64,000 bases of DNA from Haloplanus salinus. Its GTDB lineage: Archaea > Halobacteriota > Halobacteria > Halobacteriales > Haloferacaceae. Made by a program: the position numbers and the translations under genes. Shown piece after piece: positions 26,043 through 35,200 of this stretch (position 1 is the first letter of the stretch; each line of letters begins with the position of its first letter). The stretch lies in NCBI RefSeq assembly GCF_003336245.1, contig NZ_QPHM01000003.1, positions 1-64,000 on the forward strand, read 5' to 3'. The notes beneath the pieces were generated by a model. It searched no databases and was not told the origin of the DNA. It saw only the letters and a program-made list of their open reading frames with translations.

Positions 26043-27053
26043 TTAGAACATGTCCTCCGCGGTCACGCTCTGGGCGTGCTTGTTGTACGTGGTCGACCGC
26101 TTGCTGAAGAAGTCGTTATCCTTCGTCATCAGAATATCCTCGTCGAACCACCGCGTCTCCTCGAGCAGGCCCTCGTCCGGCTCGAATATCGGCTCGACAC
26201 CGACGTTTTCGAGACTCCGGTTGAACCGGTCCCGCAGGAACGCGTCGACGTGCTCCCGAGGAAGGAACTCTAAATCGCCCTCCTCGAATATCCAGTCCAG
26301 TATCTTCATTTCGGCCTCGAACGCCTGCCGACAGGCCTCCTGGATCTCTTCGTCGAACTCCTCGCCGAAGAGATCTGGATTCTCTTCCCGAATCGTCTCC
26401 ACCAGTTCGACACCGAACAGGCCGTGAATCTGCTCTTCCTTGCTGGTCGCCTCGACGGCATTCGCGATCCCCTTGAACTTCTTTTCGTGTTTATCGAAGC
26501 TCATCATAATGAGGAACTGCGAGAACAGCGAGACGTGCTCGACAAACGTGGAGAACAGCAGGATACTCATCACGTACTCCTGTTTGTCGTCACTCTCACG
26601 CTTCTTTAGGTACTCGTCGAGGTACTCGACCCGCTCCTCGATTGCCGGCACATCGGTCACCTCCTCGAAGTCCTCCGTGATCCCCAAGATGTCGAGGAGG
26701 TGGCTGTACGCGTCCATGTGTCTGACCTCGCTCTCCGCGAAGGTCATGCCGACGTTCCCGACCTCGGCTTTGGGCATCTCGTTATAGATATCTGCCCAGA
26801 ACGTCTTGACTTGGACCTCGATCTGTGCGATGGCCAGCATCGTCCGCTTGATGACTGTCTTCTCGGCAGGAGTCGTGTTGATCTTGAAGTCTTGAACGTC
26901 TCCTGAAAAGTTGAATTCCGTATGGACCCAGTAGCTGTTCCGTATCGCGTCCTTGTAGTCGAGGAAATCGGTGTACTCATACGGCTTTAGATGCGTTCGC
27001 TTGGAGAAGATGTCAGTCTCCGCATCTCCACCTGTGGTCTTGTTTTCAGTCAT
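26043..27053 (-). CDS. nrdB: class I ribonucleotide reductase, small (radical) subunit
   Basis: About 336 residues from ATG 27053 (MTENKTTGGDAETDIFSKRT). An ATG at 27179 would add 42 residues without similarity to the family. The ferritin-like fold carries the di-metal ligands: ESEVRHMDAYSHLL gives Glu and His ligands with the radical Tyr four residues after the His, FVEHVSLFSQF gives a further Glu, and SKEEQIHGLFGVE gives Glu and His. The radical Tyr is present, so this is an ordinary Tyr-radical enzyme needing oxygen for assembly. It sits between nrdR and nrdA in one operon. Confidence 0.95.
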   Translation of the reverse strand: MTENKTTGGDAETDIFSKRTHLKPYEYTDFLDYKDAIRNSYWVHTEFNFSGDVQDFKINTTPAEKTVIKRTMLAIAQIEVQVKTFWADIYNEMPKAEVGNVGMTFAESEVRHMDAYSHLLDILGITEDFEEVTDVPAIEERVEYLDEYLKKRESDDKQEYVMSILLFSTFVEHVSLFSQFLIMMSFDKHEKKFKGIANAVEATSKEEQIHGLFGVELVETIREENPDLFGEEFDEEIQEACRQAFEAEMKILDWIFEEGDLEFLPREHVDAFLRDRFNRSLENVGVEPIFEPDEGLLEETRWFDEDILMTKDNDFFSKRSTTYNKHAQSVTAEDMF

Positions 27054-27218
27054 TGCCACGTACCCCGGAGAAATCGTCCTCTGTTGGTCTCTGTTTCCGT
27101 CGTTCATCGGTTCGGTGCGTCCGAATCCACTCGTGTCGCTTTCGATACATTTGTTCGTAGTCCATGCTCGCCCGGTCAAGGATTGACCGAACGTCGGTTT
27201 GACTTGCGTGTGTTCGTG

Positions 27219-27716
27219 TCATTGTGAGCTGTGGGAGGCTTCGAAGTCATCAAGCTCCGCATCCAGGACTGCATCGAGTTCTCTCAGGAATTCCTGCGGC
27301 TCAGAGAATGCTTTGTAGACCGACACAAATCGAATGTAGGCTACCTTATCGAGCGTGCGGAGGTTCTCGGAGACGAGTTCGCCGATGAGACTTGAAGCGA
27401 CGATACGTGCCTCTCGATCCTGCAGTTCGCTCTCGATACCGTCGACGAGAGCAGTTACTGTTGTCTCGGTTACATTTCGCTTCTCAACAGCTCGCTCGAT
27501 CCCTGCGCGGAGTTTCTGTCGGTCGAACGATTCGATGGTCCCGTCGCGTTTTTTCACCTGGAGGGACTCCCACTCCGGACGTTCGTAGGTGGTAAAGCGG
27601 AACGAACAGCGTTGACACTCGCGGCGCCGTCGGACGGAGGTTCCGTCGGCACTGGTCCCCGTATCGACGACGCGCGTTCGCTCGTTCCCGCAGTCCGGGC
27701 AGTTCATAGTTGTCAC
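27219..27716 (-). CDS. nrdR: NrdR transcriptional repressor of ribonucleotide reductase genes
   Basis: This 165-residue protein has an N-terminal zinc ribbon (CPDCGNERTRVVDTG ... CQRCSFRFTTYER) followed by an ATP cone (VKKRDGTIESFDRQKLRAGI to SVYKAFSEPQEFLREL). This is the standard NrdR layout: in bacteria the ATP cone senses ATP/dATP and the ribbon binds NrdR boxes before nrd operons. It is the first gene of nrdR-nrdB-nrdA, so the operon is probably autoregulated. NrdR is mainly a bacterial protein, which fits gene transfer. Confidence 0.95.
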   Translation of the reverse strand: MTTMNCPDCGNERTRVVDTGTSADGTSVRRRRECQRCSFRFTTYERPEWESLQVKKRDGTIESFDRQKLRAGIERAVEKRNVTETTVTALVDGIESELQDREARIVASSLIGELVSENLRTLDKVAYIRFVSVYKAFSEPQEFLRELDAVLDAELDDFEASHSSQ

Positions 27717-27737
27717 TGCTTAATCCTCCAGGGTCTT

Positions 27738-27754
27738 AACCCCACATATGGGTT
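27738..27754. promoter_or_regulatory. palindrome before nrdR, candidate NrdR operator
   Basis: AACCCCACATATGGGTT lies 22-38 bases upstream of the nrdR start codon, at the distance where an archaeal TATA element is expected. Its AACCC/GGGTT arms flank a CATATG core. A repressor bound here would block transcription of the operon. The match to bacterial NrdR boxes is only partial. Confidence 0.4.
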
Positions 27755-28017
27755 CCCTCGATTTCGACCGCAATATCTGGTGGTGGAGACTATCACATAA
27801 AACTTCCCCAATGGAATTGATATAGTTCAACTGAATTTGAATAGTGGGCGTGGATAATTGAGATCAGATGCATTGAGTGACCCAGTCTCAACTACTGTTA
27901 CCACGGTGTCTCGACTCAGTCTGGCAGGTATTCAGCCCCTAATGCGGACTCCGTCTGCTGGTCAGGATATCTATGAATGGAACGCTATTCACCCGATTCA
28001 GAACGAGCAGACCGAGC
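27755..28017. repeat. intergenic, with copy B of the flanking repeat
   Basis: No gene is supported. The block at about 27866-27906 (ATGCATTGAGTGACCCAGTC...CAACTACTGTTACCACG) repeats the sequence at 22788-22827 with few differences. The second arm of the inverted repeat seen there is degraded here. Confidence 0.45.
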
Positions 28018-28383
28018 CTACTCGAATCGCTCTGCGACCTCTTCCACGAGGCCCTCCTCGACGACGGTTCGAAGAAGCGCATCCGTCATCTCTCGAACTA
28101 CGATGTTCCGGTAACCTCGTTGGTTGAGCTCGCGTTCGAGTTCGTACTTCATCCAAGAGTCGAAGTCGTTGATGCTCTCTTCACGAGCGTAGAAGGGCCG
28201 CTGCTTGGCTGCCTCGTGTGAAAAAGCAGTATGGGTCACGGGATCGTAGCTCTCGCTGGATTCCTCAGAGCTACTGCTCTCCGTGGTGGGAGAGCCCGAC
28301 TCTGACCCCGCTTGCGATTGCCCCTCCTCCGGGTCGTCTTCGAGCGTCTCCCCGAGGTCGGCAAACGGATCGTCCTCAGCCAT
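28018..28383 (-). CDS. small ParA-associated plasmid protein
   Basis: This 121-residue acidic protein starts MAEDDPFADLGETLEDDPEE, followed by a Ser/Glu-rich low-complexity stretch and a C-terminal helical domain (INDFDSWMKYELERELNQRG to DALLRTVVEEGLVEEV). Its start overlaps the end of the ParA remnant by 8 bases. Small proteins of this layout usually follow parA on haloarchaeal replicons and are thought to serve as DNA-binding partner in partition. It is intact although its ParA is not. Confidence 0.75.
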   Translation of the reverse strand: MAEDDPFADLGETLEDDPEEGQSQAGSESGSPTTESSSSEESSESYDPVTHTAFSHEAAKQRPFYAREESINDFDSWMKYELERELNQRGYRNIVVREMTDALLRTVVEEGLVEEVAERFE

Positions 28384-28560
28384 GGCGGACCACCTCCCCT
28401 GCCTCGACGATGTGCGCCAGCTCGTCGAAACACTTCAGCTGGTCACAGTCGGGATCGTAGTCCAGCAGAGGTTTGCGCTCCCCGTAGGCCTTCGTGATGT
28501 TGGTCCGGTCCCGGATGCCTGGTGAGAAACTGAGGTCGCCGGCGTCGACGGCTTCCCAGT
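28376..28560 (-). pseudogene. parA: C-terminal stub of ParA partition ATPase
   Basis: The last about 60 codons (WEAVDAGDLSFSPGIRDRTN, ITKAYGERKPLLDYDPDCDQ, LKCFDELAHIVEAGEVV) match the C-terminus of haloarchaeal plasmid ParA proteins. The ATPase core with the deviant Walker A motif is missing. At about 28560 the sequence switches abruptly to a polymerase fragment on the opposite strand. Confidence 0.8.
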
Positions 28561-28563
28561 CTC

Positions 28564-29175
28564 GAACATGACGGCCACTACGGCTGGGTGGCGTTCGTCC
28601 CGCAGCGCGAGAGCGACGCCGGCGCGTTGACGAAGTACTTCGGGAAGGCCGCCGACGAAGATGAGTTCAAGATTCGAGGTATCGAAGCTCGACAGCGCTC
28701 GACGCCGCCGTTCGTCGAGGATGTCCAGCGGGAGTGTCTCGAACGGTTCGACGCGACCCGGTCGCCGGACGTAATACTCGATTGTCTCCAGGACGCCATC
28801 AAGCGGCTCCACGCTGGAACGGTGTCGGTCGAAGAACTCGTCGAACGGAATCGTGTCTCCAAGCCACTCGAAGGGTACACGCAGAACACACAGAACGTGG
28901 CGGCGCTGAAGCGGGCTCAAGAGCAGGACCTCGCTGTCCACCCGGGACAGGACATCGAATACGTGGTCGTCGACGACGAGAAGCAGTCACGAGAGCGGGT
29001 CGCGTTGGCTCACGAGGAGATTGAGTCGTACGATCCGTCGTACTATGAGGCGCAACTCGTCAGAGCTGTCGAAAGTTTGCTGTCGCCGTTGGGCTGGGAT
29101 CGATCGAAGATCCGTCGGGAATTTGCGGGGACACGAATGACGAAGCTTTCGGCGTTTACAGAGACCGATGTCTGA
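28564..29175 (+). pseudogene. polB: C-terminal fragment of a family-B DNA polymerase
   Basis: The fragment (DGHYGWVAFVPQRESDAGAL, ALTKYFGKAADEDEFKIRGI, QDIEYVVVDDEKQSRERVAL, LLSPLGWDRSKIRREFAGTR) matches the thumb/C-terminal part of haloarchaeal family-B DNA polymerases. The exonuclease and palm domains are missing. An internal ATG at 28588 could start a 195-residue peptide, but it would have no catalytic activity. It lies head to head with the ParA stub. Confidence 0.8.
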
Positions 29176-29190
29176 GAGACGTCGATCCAA

Positions 29191-29230
29191 GTTACCCCAC
29201 AGACCAGAACGTTCTGGTTTGTGGGGTAAC
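29191..29230. repeat. 40-bp near-perfect palindrome GTTACCCCACA...TGTGGGGTAAC
   Basis: The arms pair at 19 of 20 positions. It begins 15 bases after the polymerase fragment and precedes the first origin-box pair. The outer GTTACCCCAC arms recur at 38109-38150. It could be a binding site for an initiator or partition protein, or a terminator. Confidence 0.7.
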
Positions 29231-29262
29231 CGTATGAGACGGCAGTCAATTGACGTACATCA

Positions 29263-29334
29263 CACACCGGGTTTCCGGTGAATCGCTTAGGAGACTAGTC
29301 GTTTAGTTATCCATTTCACCGGAAACCCGGTGTG
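29263..29334. repeat. inverted pair of origin recognition boxes downstream of orc1
   Basis: Box CACACCGGGTTTCCGGTGAA (29263-29282) faces TTCACCGGAAACCCGGTGTG (29315-29334). The two are perfect reverse complements separated by an AT-rich spacer. The GGAAAC core with a following G-rich part is typical of archaeal Orc1 binding boxes. Confidence 0.75.
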
Positions 29335-29394
29335 CGTCGGAGCCAGCGAAATTCGTAGCTGGAATCGAAGACGGTCTCGAGAGGCTTCGGCAGC

Positions 29395-30609
29395 TCACTC
29401 GATCGTATCGGCCAGGACATCCTTGACCACAGCAGGGTCTTCGAGCAACGTATGCTCCGTATAGCTCCCCTCAGCACTCCCGCCGCTATGGCGCGATTGC
29501 TCGACGATATCCAGAAACGCGTGTTCTTTCAGGAGATCACGAACCCGGCGAAGCGAAAGCGAATCGGATCCCTCCTGTCGGCAAATCTGCTCGTAGAGAT
29601 CGTAGACTCGAGTCGTACGGAAGCCCTGATTGTCGGGCGTAGTCTCATCTTTACGGGCATTGATCGACAGCATCGTCAGTGCCTGCAGCACATACCGTGA
29701 GTGCGGTGTCGAGCCACGAATCAGTTCCCTGAAGCGGTCGGTTTCGGCGCGTTCGCGGGCCTGTGTCACGAACTCTTCGCGAACGGTCTCGGCCTCGGTC
29801 GACTGGGCTATCTCACCGGCGTAACGCAGGATGTCGATGGCCTTACGAGCGTCACCGTGTTCGCGAGCGGCGAGCGCCGCGGCCCGTGGAATGACGCCAT
29901 CGTCGAGTACGCCATCACGGAACGCATCGCTTCGAGCGACCATGATCTCGTTGAGTTGAGAGGCGTCGTAAGGCGGGAAGACGAACTCGCGTTCGCAGAG
30001 GCTCGATTTGACCCGTTCGTCCATCCGATCCTTGTATTTGATCTTGTTACTGACGCCGATCACGCCGATCTTACAGGAGTCGAGTTTTCCGGCCTCGCCG
30101 GCTCGCGAGAGCTGCATCAAAATATCGTCGTCCTCCAGTTTATCGATCTCGTCGAGGATGATCAACACGACGTCGTATTCGGCATCGAGGATCTTCCACA
30201 GCCGCTTGTAGTAGGTGGCGGTACTGATGCCCTTGTCCGGAATATAAATATCCGTCTCGTCAGTGTTGACACTGCTCGCAATCGTCTGTACTGCCTGCGT
30301 TTCGGTTCCATCCTGCGCACAGTCGACGTAAGCGTGGGACGCGCTGACACCTTCCTCGTCGGCCGTCTGGACGAGTCGACGAGACACGTATTTGGCACAG
30401 AGCGATTTTCCCGTGCCAGTCTTGCCGTAGATGAGGACATTACTCGGAGACTGACCGAAAATACCGGGATTGACGGCGTTCGCGAGCTGACCGATCTCCT
30501 CGTCCCGGCCGACGATCCGTCCCTCCTCGGGGAGGTGATTAATTTCGAGTAGCTCCTTATTCACGAAGATTGGGTCCTCCCGAATGAATAGATCGTCAGA
30601 TTCGGACAT
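29395..30609 (-). CDS. orc1/cdc6: Orc1/Cdc6-type replication initiator
   Basis: This 404-residue AAA+ protein is preferred from ATG 30609 (MSESDDLFIREDPIFVNKEL); an ATG at 30663 lies inside an origin box region and is less likely. Walker A is YGKTGTGKSLC, Walker B VVLIILDEIDKLEDD, followed by sensor 1 (GVIGVSNKIKY), the AAA lid and a C-terminal winged helix (about residues 310-400). It recognises origin boxes and loads the replicative helicase. Boxes of one consensus flank the gene on both sides, so this gene and origin form one replicon unit. Confidence 0.95.
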   Translation of the reverse strand: MSESDDLFIREDPIFVNKELLEINHLPEEGRIVGRDEEIGQLANAVNPGIFGQSPSNVLIYGKTGTGKSLCAKYVSRRLVQTADEEGVSASHAYVDCAQDGTETQAVQTIASSVNTDETDIYIPDKGISTATYYKRLWKILDAEYDVVLIILDEIDKLEDDDILMQLSRAGEAGKLDSCKIGVIGVSNKIKYKDRMDERVKSSLCEREFVFPPYDASQLNEIMVARSDAFRDGVLDDGVIPRAAALAAREHGDARKAIDILRYAGEIAQSTEAETVREEFVTQARERAETDRFRELIRGSTPHSRYVLQALTMLSINARKDETTPDNQGFRTTRVYDLYEQICRQEGSDSLSLRRVRDLLKEHAFLDIVEQSRHSGGSAEGSYTEHTLLEDPAVVKDVLADTIE

Positions 30610-31250
30610 TCCTTGGACACCACGTTTCTGGTGAAATGGCTTGAGGTTTTCCCCGACACACACACACCACGTTTCCGGTGAAACTGTATGAGAGTGCGTC
30701 TACACTGCACGTGAAACGGGGGTTGTCGTCCACGGGAAACGAGGTCGAGACGGGGAAGATACGCACGCGCAGCCCTACGGGAGCGGACCTGACGAGAACC
30801 GGATCACGGAAAGACACCCCTGATAGGGGCGGTTCGACTGAATCAAGTAGAACACCGAAGCGACGAACTTCGCTTCGTTCCCTGATCAGCGATGGAGTCA
30901 CTGAGCTATAAACGTGCATAGATAATAAACCCCCGTCAGACATATGACGTAAATCCGAGCGATCTCGTCCCAGTATCTTTTACTGTCGGCTTCATCGGAA
31001 ACGCGGTGTGTCCACAACGGGGTTCGTCATCAGTACTCCAGGGATTCACGTGACTTATCGGCTCTATCCAGCGTTCGTGGTTCTCTGATCCGTCGTTAGT
31101 GTCGTGAGCTGTGCCGCGATTCATATCCACCCTGTTGACTGGAGTCACGTTTCACCGGAAACCCGGTGTGTCTGTGCGGAGTTTCGTGAGTTGACTCTAC
31201 CAAGCAGCCCGCGACCCGTCTCGATTCACCGGAAACCCGGTGTGTCTTCA
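30610..31250. other. replication origin region upstream of orc1
   Basis: Boxes of one consensus (TTCAYCGGAAACSCGGTGTG) occur at 30617-30635 and 30663-30682 on the minus strand, and at 30991-31010, 31151-31170 and 31225-31244 on the plus strand. The inner boxes face each other across about 300 bases that include an AT-rich run at 30897-30930 (CTATAAACGTGCATAGATAA), a plausible unwinding element. A further degenerate box (CCACGGGAAACGAGG) lies at about 30731. This is the layout of haloarchaeal Orc1-dependent origins. No gene is supported here. Confidence 0.8.
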
Positions 31251-31400
31251 CGAGGCGACATTGAGGTCACTCTCGCGGATTCACAGGGGCGATATGGTCG
31301 AGGTTGCCGTGTTTGCCCCAGTTCCTCGACTCACCACTCTCCTCGTCCTCACGGATACTGGAGAGGTCTCCAGCCACAATCGTTCCAACTCCCTCGTCCA

Positions 31401-31625
31401 CACCGTTGGACGACGTGTTTCGAGACACCGTTGGACGATGTGTTTCGAGACACCGTTGGACGATGTGTTTCGAGACACCGTTGGACGATGTGTTTCGAGA
31501 CACCGTTGGACGATGTGTTTCGAGACACCGTTGGACGATGTGTTTCGAGACACCGTTGGACGATGTGTTTCGAGACACCGTTGGACGATGTGTTTCGAGA
31601 CACCGTTGGACGACGTGTTTCGAGA
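31401..31625. repeat. nine exact-length 25-bp tandem repeats beside the origin
   Basis: Nine copies of CACCGTTGGACGAYGTGTTT+CGAGA follow head to tail without spacers. Copies 2-8 carry T at the variable position; the first and last carry C. The array is open in several frames on both strands because 25 is not a multiple of three, but no real protein is indicated. Its position beside the origin suggests iterons or a partition (centromere-like) site. Confidence 0.9.
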
Positions 31626-32287
31626 GGGTGTGGAAGTAGTGGGTGCGACGGGCCGACTTCTTTTGATTCAACCGCGTGGCTTGCTCGGAGTCTGAGCGTC
31701 ACAGCGAGCGATGCGCTTACCATCGTCTTGCACCCGTGACTGGTTCCGTATGGAAGCAGTGTAGGTACGAGTGACGACCCGTTTCGCCATACGTAATCCA
31801 TGTAGAGAAATCTACCTGAGCGTATGGATTGTCGTGGAACATCCAAATGTGCCATCAACTGTGGATGGCGTAGTTGATTGTCGGATTCATCCCCGCGCTG
31901 AAGCACGGGGCTTTCTCTTTGCACTTCCGTGAAAGCCGGTTGTTTGCTGAATCCATCCTCTGAGCCTTGTTCAGACGCTCCTGATAGCGTTGATTAGTGG
32001 CTATACTGGGAGAACAGATGTCGTCCGTGGCTAGCCCTCGATCCGATTTTGTTGCTTAGATATCAGCTGTAGAGGGCGATGTCCACCGCGTCTAAACAAC
32101 GCCTAGAGGCTGCATTTAGCAGAGTGCTATCGACGATACTGTCTCCTCCCTCGTTGACGGTCGTTCCCCAGGATGAACGGTGGGCCGATGGGGTCTTTCA
32201 CTCCTTGTCCTACCCCTTCGGAGTGGGGCTTTCGAAGATGCTGGATCACTCGCCCGGAGTCCACGAGAACGACCGATGCGGAGGGCC
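31626..32287. other. non-coding stretch with IS relics
   Basis: No gene is supported between the tandem repeats and the bat-like gene. A left-end relic of an IS200/IS605-type element (CCCCGCGCTGAAGCACGGGG preceded by CGGATTCAT) lies at 31885-31912. A separate 133-bp segment bounded by inverted repeats lies at 31967-32099. Confidence 0.5.
31967..32099. mobile_element. candidate 133-bp MITE
   Basis: TTGTTCAGACGC (31967-31978) and GCGTCTAAACAA (32088-32099) form terminal inverted repeats matching at 11 of 12 positions. The interior has no coding capacity. No clear target duplication was seen, so this remains a candidate. Confidence 0.4.
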
Positions 32288-35200
32288 TCAGGCTACTGCC
32301 GCTTCGTCGGATGGCACCGGCCCTTTTAACAACGCCTCGAACACTTTCCGTTCTGCCTTGCGGAGGTGCTGGTGGAACGTCGGCGGCGAGACGCCCAGCG
32401 ACTCGGACACCGCTTCGCCGTCGCTCTCGCGGGGCCACTCGAAGAAACCGGCATGGAAAGCCACCTCGACCGCCGCCCGCTGGCGCTCGGTGAGTTCCTC
32501 GTGGAGGAGCCGCTCGAATCGCGCCCTCGTATCGTCGGTTCGGGAGAACTGCCGCTGGGCGACCAGATCGGCCATCGGATAGGCGTCCTCGACCGCCTCG
32601 GCGATCGACCGGTTGTCGACGGTCGGCGGCAAGTGAACCGTCATGTGATAGTCGCCGTCCTCGATGACGGCCTCCTGGACGTAGCCGCCCCGCGAGGCGA
32701 CGACGGATAGCACCGGTGGCTCGGTCAGGGTCACCTCGAAGCGGTGGCGGTCGCCGCGTTGGCCGAGGTCCTGGACGGACTCCCAGTGCGGGACTGCATC
32801 GATGATCGATCCAACGGCGGGCCACGCATCGTCGGTGGCGGTCCCATACAACAGATAGGATCCGTCACCGGTCGGAACTGCCTGGTCGTGCGTGATTTGT
32901 CCCTCACTGCTGGCCTCGATCTCGAGTGCCTGGAACACGCCCGGGATGCGGAATTCGAGTTCGACCACCTCGTCGCTCATCAGTGCCTGCTTGCGCTCGA
33001 CGGCGGCGATGGCATGGCCCACCACTTCCCCGAGCTGGGTGAGCACCTGGCGCTCGGTGTCATCGAAGGCGTAGGGCCGGTCGGCGTAGACGTTCAACAC
33101 GCCGTGGGTCGCCCCCTCGTGGACGATGGGGATGGCCGCCGAGGAGCGGATGTCGTAGGCCTCGATGTGGTCGCGCCATGGGTCGTGTCCCGGATTTGTC
33201 TGGACGTCCTGAGCGACCTGTGGCTCGCCGGTCAGTAGCGCCTGCGCAGTCGGCCCGTTGCTCCGCTCGTCGTCGAGGTCGGTAGTGATCGTAACCCCGT
33301 CTAGGTACCCATCGACGCCGGCCTCCGTGCGGAGCTCCACCTCTCTGGTGACGCCGTCGACTTCACCAATCCAGGCGAACGAGAACGACTCGGCGTCGGC
33401 AAGGCCGCCGACGACGGCATCCTCTATCTCCTCGCGCGTCGACTGGGCGACGACGGCGTCGGTGATGTCTTGGACGACCCCGTTGAGGTTGTTGACGGCT
33501 TCGAGCTGCTCGCGCTGGCGCTTCAGTTCACGCTCGTGTTCCCGGTGTTGAGTGACATCCTGGGAGATGGTCAAGCCGGCGAATATCGACCCGCTCCCGT
33601 CACGAACGGGGACGACCTGGAACTGGCGGATCTGGTCGTTGAATTCGAACTCGAATTCGCTGACCTGGCCCTCGAAAACGGCGCGGAATCTGGGTTCGAA
33701 CGTGTCGGTGAACTCCGCAGGAAGGTGCTCGGGAATCGTATCTCCCTCTAGGTCCTCGATTGAAACGTCCAGTCCCTCGAACGCCTCGCCGCCCGCGATC
33801 AGATATTCGAGGTCCTCGTCGAACAGGATGATGGCTCCGTTCGGGTAGTTCTCGACGAGTGTTCTGTAGCGGCGCTCGGCCTCTTCGAGCTCTCGCTCGT
33901 ACTGCTTGCGCTCGGTGACGTCGGTAACCGCCCCCGGGAAGGTGACCGGGTCGCCGTCCTCACATACGACACGCGCTTTAGCCAGCACCCATCGGTACTT
34001 GCCGTTGGCATTCTCGACGCGGTACTCCTCTTCATACTCGCCGCACGACTCGACCGCTTCGTCGATCTTCCGCTCGATCCGATCGCGGTCGTCTTCGTGG
34101 ATGTTCGAGAGGAACCGTTCGAGCGAAACGCCCTCGCGGGCCGCCTCGGGGTCGACGCCGAAAGTTCGAGCGAACGACGGGCCGGCGACGAACTCGTCCT
34201 CTGGGATGTGCCACTCCCAGGTCCCGACTGCACCCGCCTCGGTCGCGGCCTCGAGCTGAGTCTTGGCCTCCTGGAGCTCTCGTTCGCGTTCCTTCCGGTC
34301 AGTAATATCCTGGGACATTGCCGCCGCGGCGAAAACCTCGCCGTCGTCATCTCGAACGGGCACGATTCGGAACGTGATGAACCGCTCTCCGAGTCCCTGT
34401 TCGAAAATTTGTGTGTCCCCATTGAGCGCAGCTTCGTACTTCGGCACGAGTACCTCGGAAAGCTCGGTCGGGAGAACGCTCTCGAGATGTTGCCCCTCCA
34501 GTTCATCGACGGTCTTCCCGGCTTCCCTGAGGGGTGTGCCACCCACAGTTACGTAGCGGAGGTCTTCGTCGACGAGGGCGACGGCACCGTTGGGGAAGTG
34601 CTCGACGAGCGTCTGGAGGCGCCGCCTGGACTCATCGAGTTCCCGCTCGTGTTCCTTGCGCTCGGTGATGTCCCGAACGACGCCGACACGTCCGGATGTG
34701 TCGCCGTGTTTGTACGGGCCGAACCGTCCCTCAACGGGGACGGTCTCCCCGTCAGCCGTCAGCAACTGGAACTCCAGCGTCGCGACGTCCCTCTCGCCTC
34801 GCTGCACCTCTTCGTTCAGTTCGGCCGCCTCCTCGTTGACCTCCTCGCTGTGGATGCGCGTCACGGGTTCGCCTAGCAGTTCCTCGCGGTCGTACCCCGC
34901 CATCTCGCAGAATGCGTCGTTGACCATCGTGAACCGGTCGTCATCGTCCAGAGCCGCTACACCGTCCCAGACGGTCTCGACGAGTTGTTCGTACCGTTCG
35001 AGTTCGCGCTCCCGTTGCTTGCGCTCGGTGATGTCGCGAAAGTACACCGAGAGGCCGCTTTCCGAGGGGTATGCCCGGACCTCGAACCATCGATCGAGAG
35101 GCTCGAAGCATTCCTCGTACGTAACCGACTCCTGCGTTTTAACCGCCCGACGAAATGCCTCCTCACCCATGGTCCCTTTCGCCTCGGGGAAGACCTCCCA

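Noticed and set aside
31401-31625. CRISPR array
   Set aside because: The 25-bp units follow each other without any spacers and no cas gene is present.
31267-31924. Repetitive proteins encoded on both strands through the 25-bp repeats
   Set aside because: All frames are open because the repeat unit lacks stop codons and 25 is not a multiple of three; no start context or family feature supports translation.
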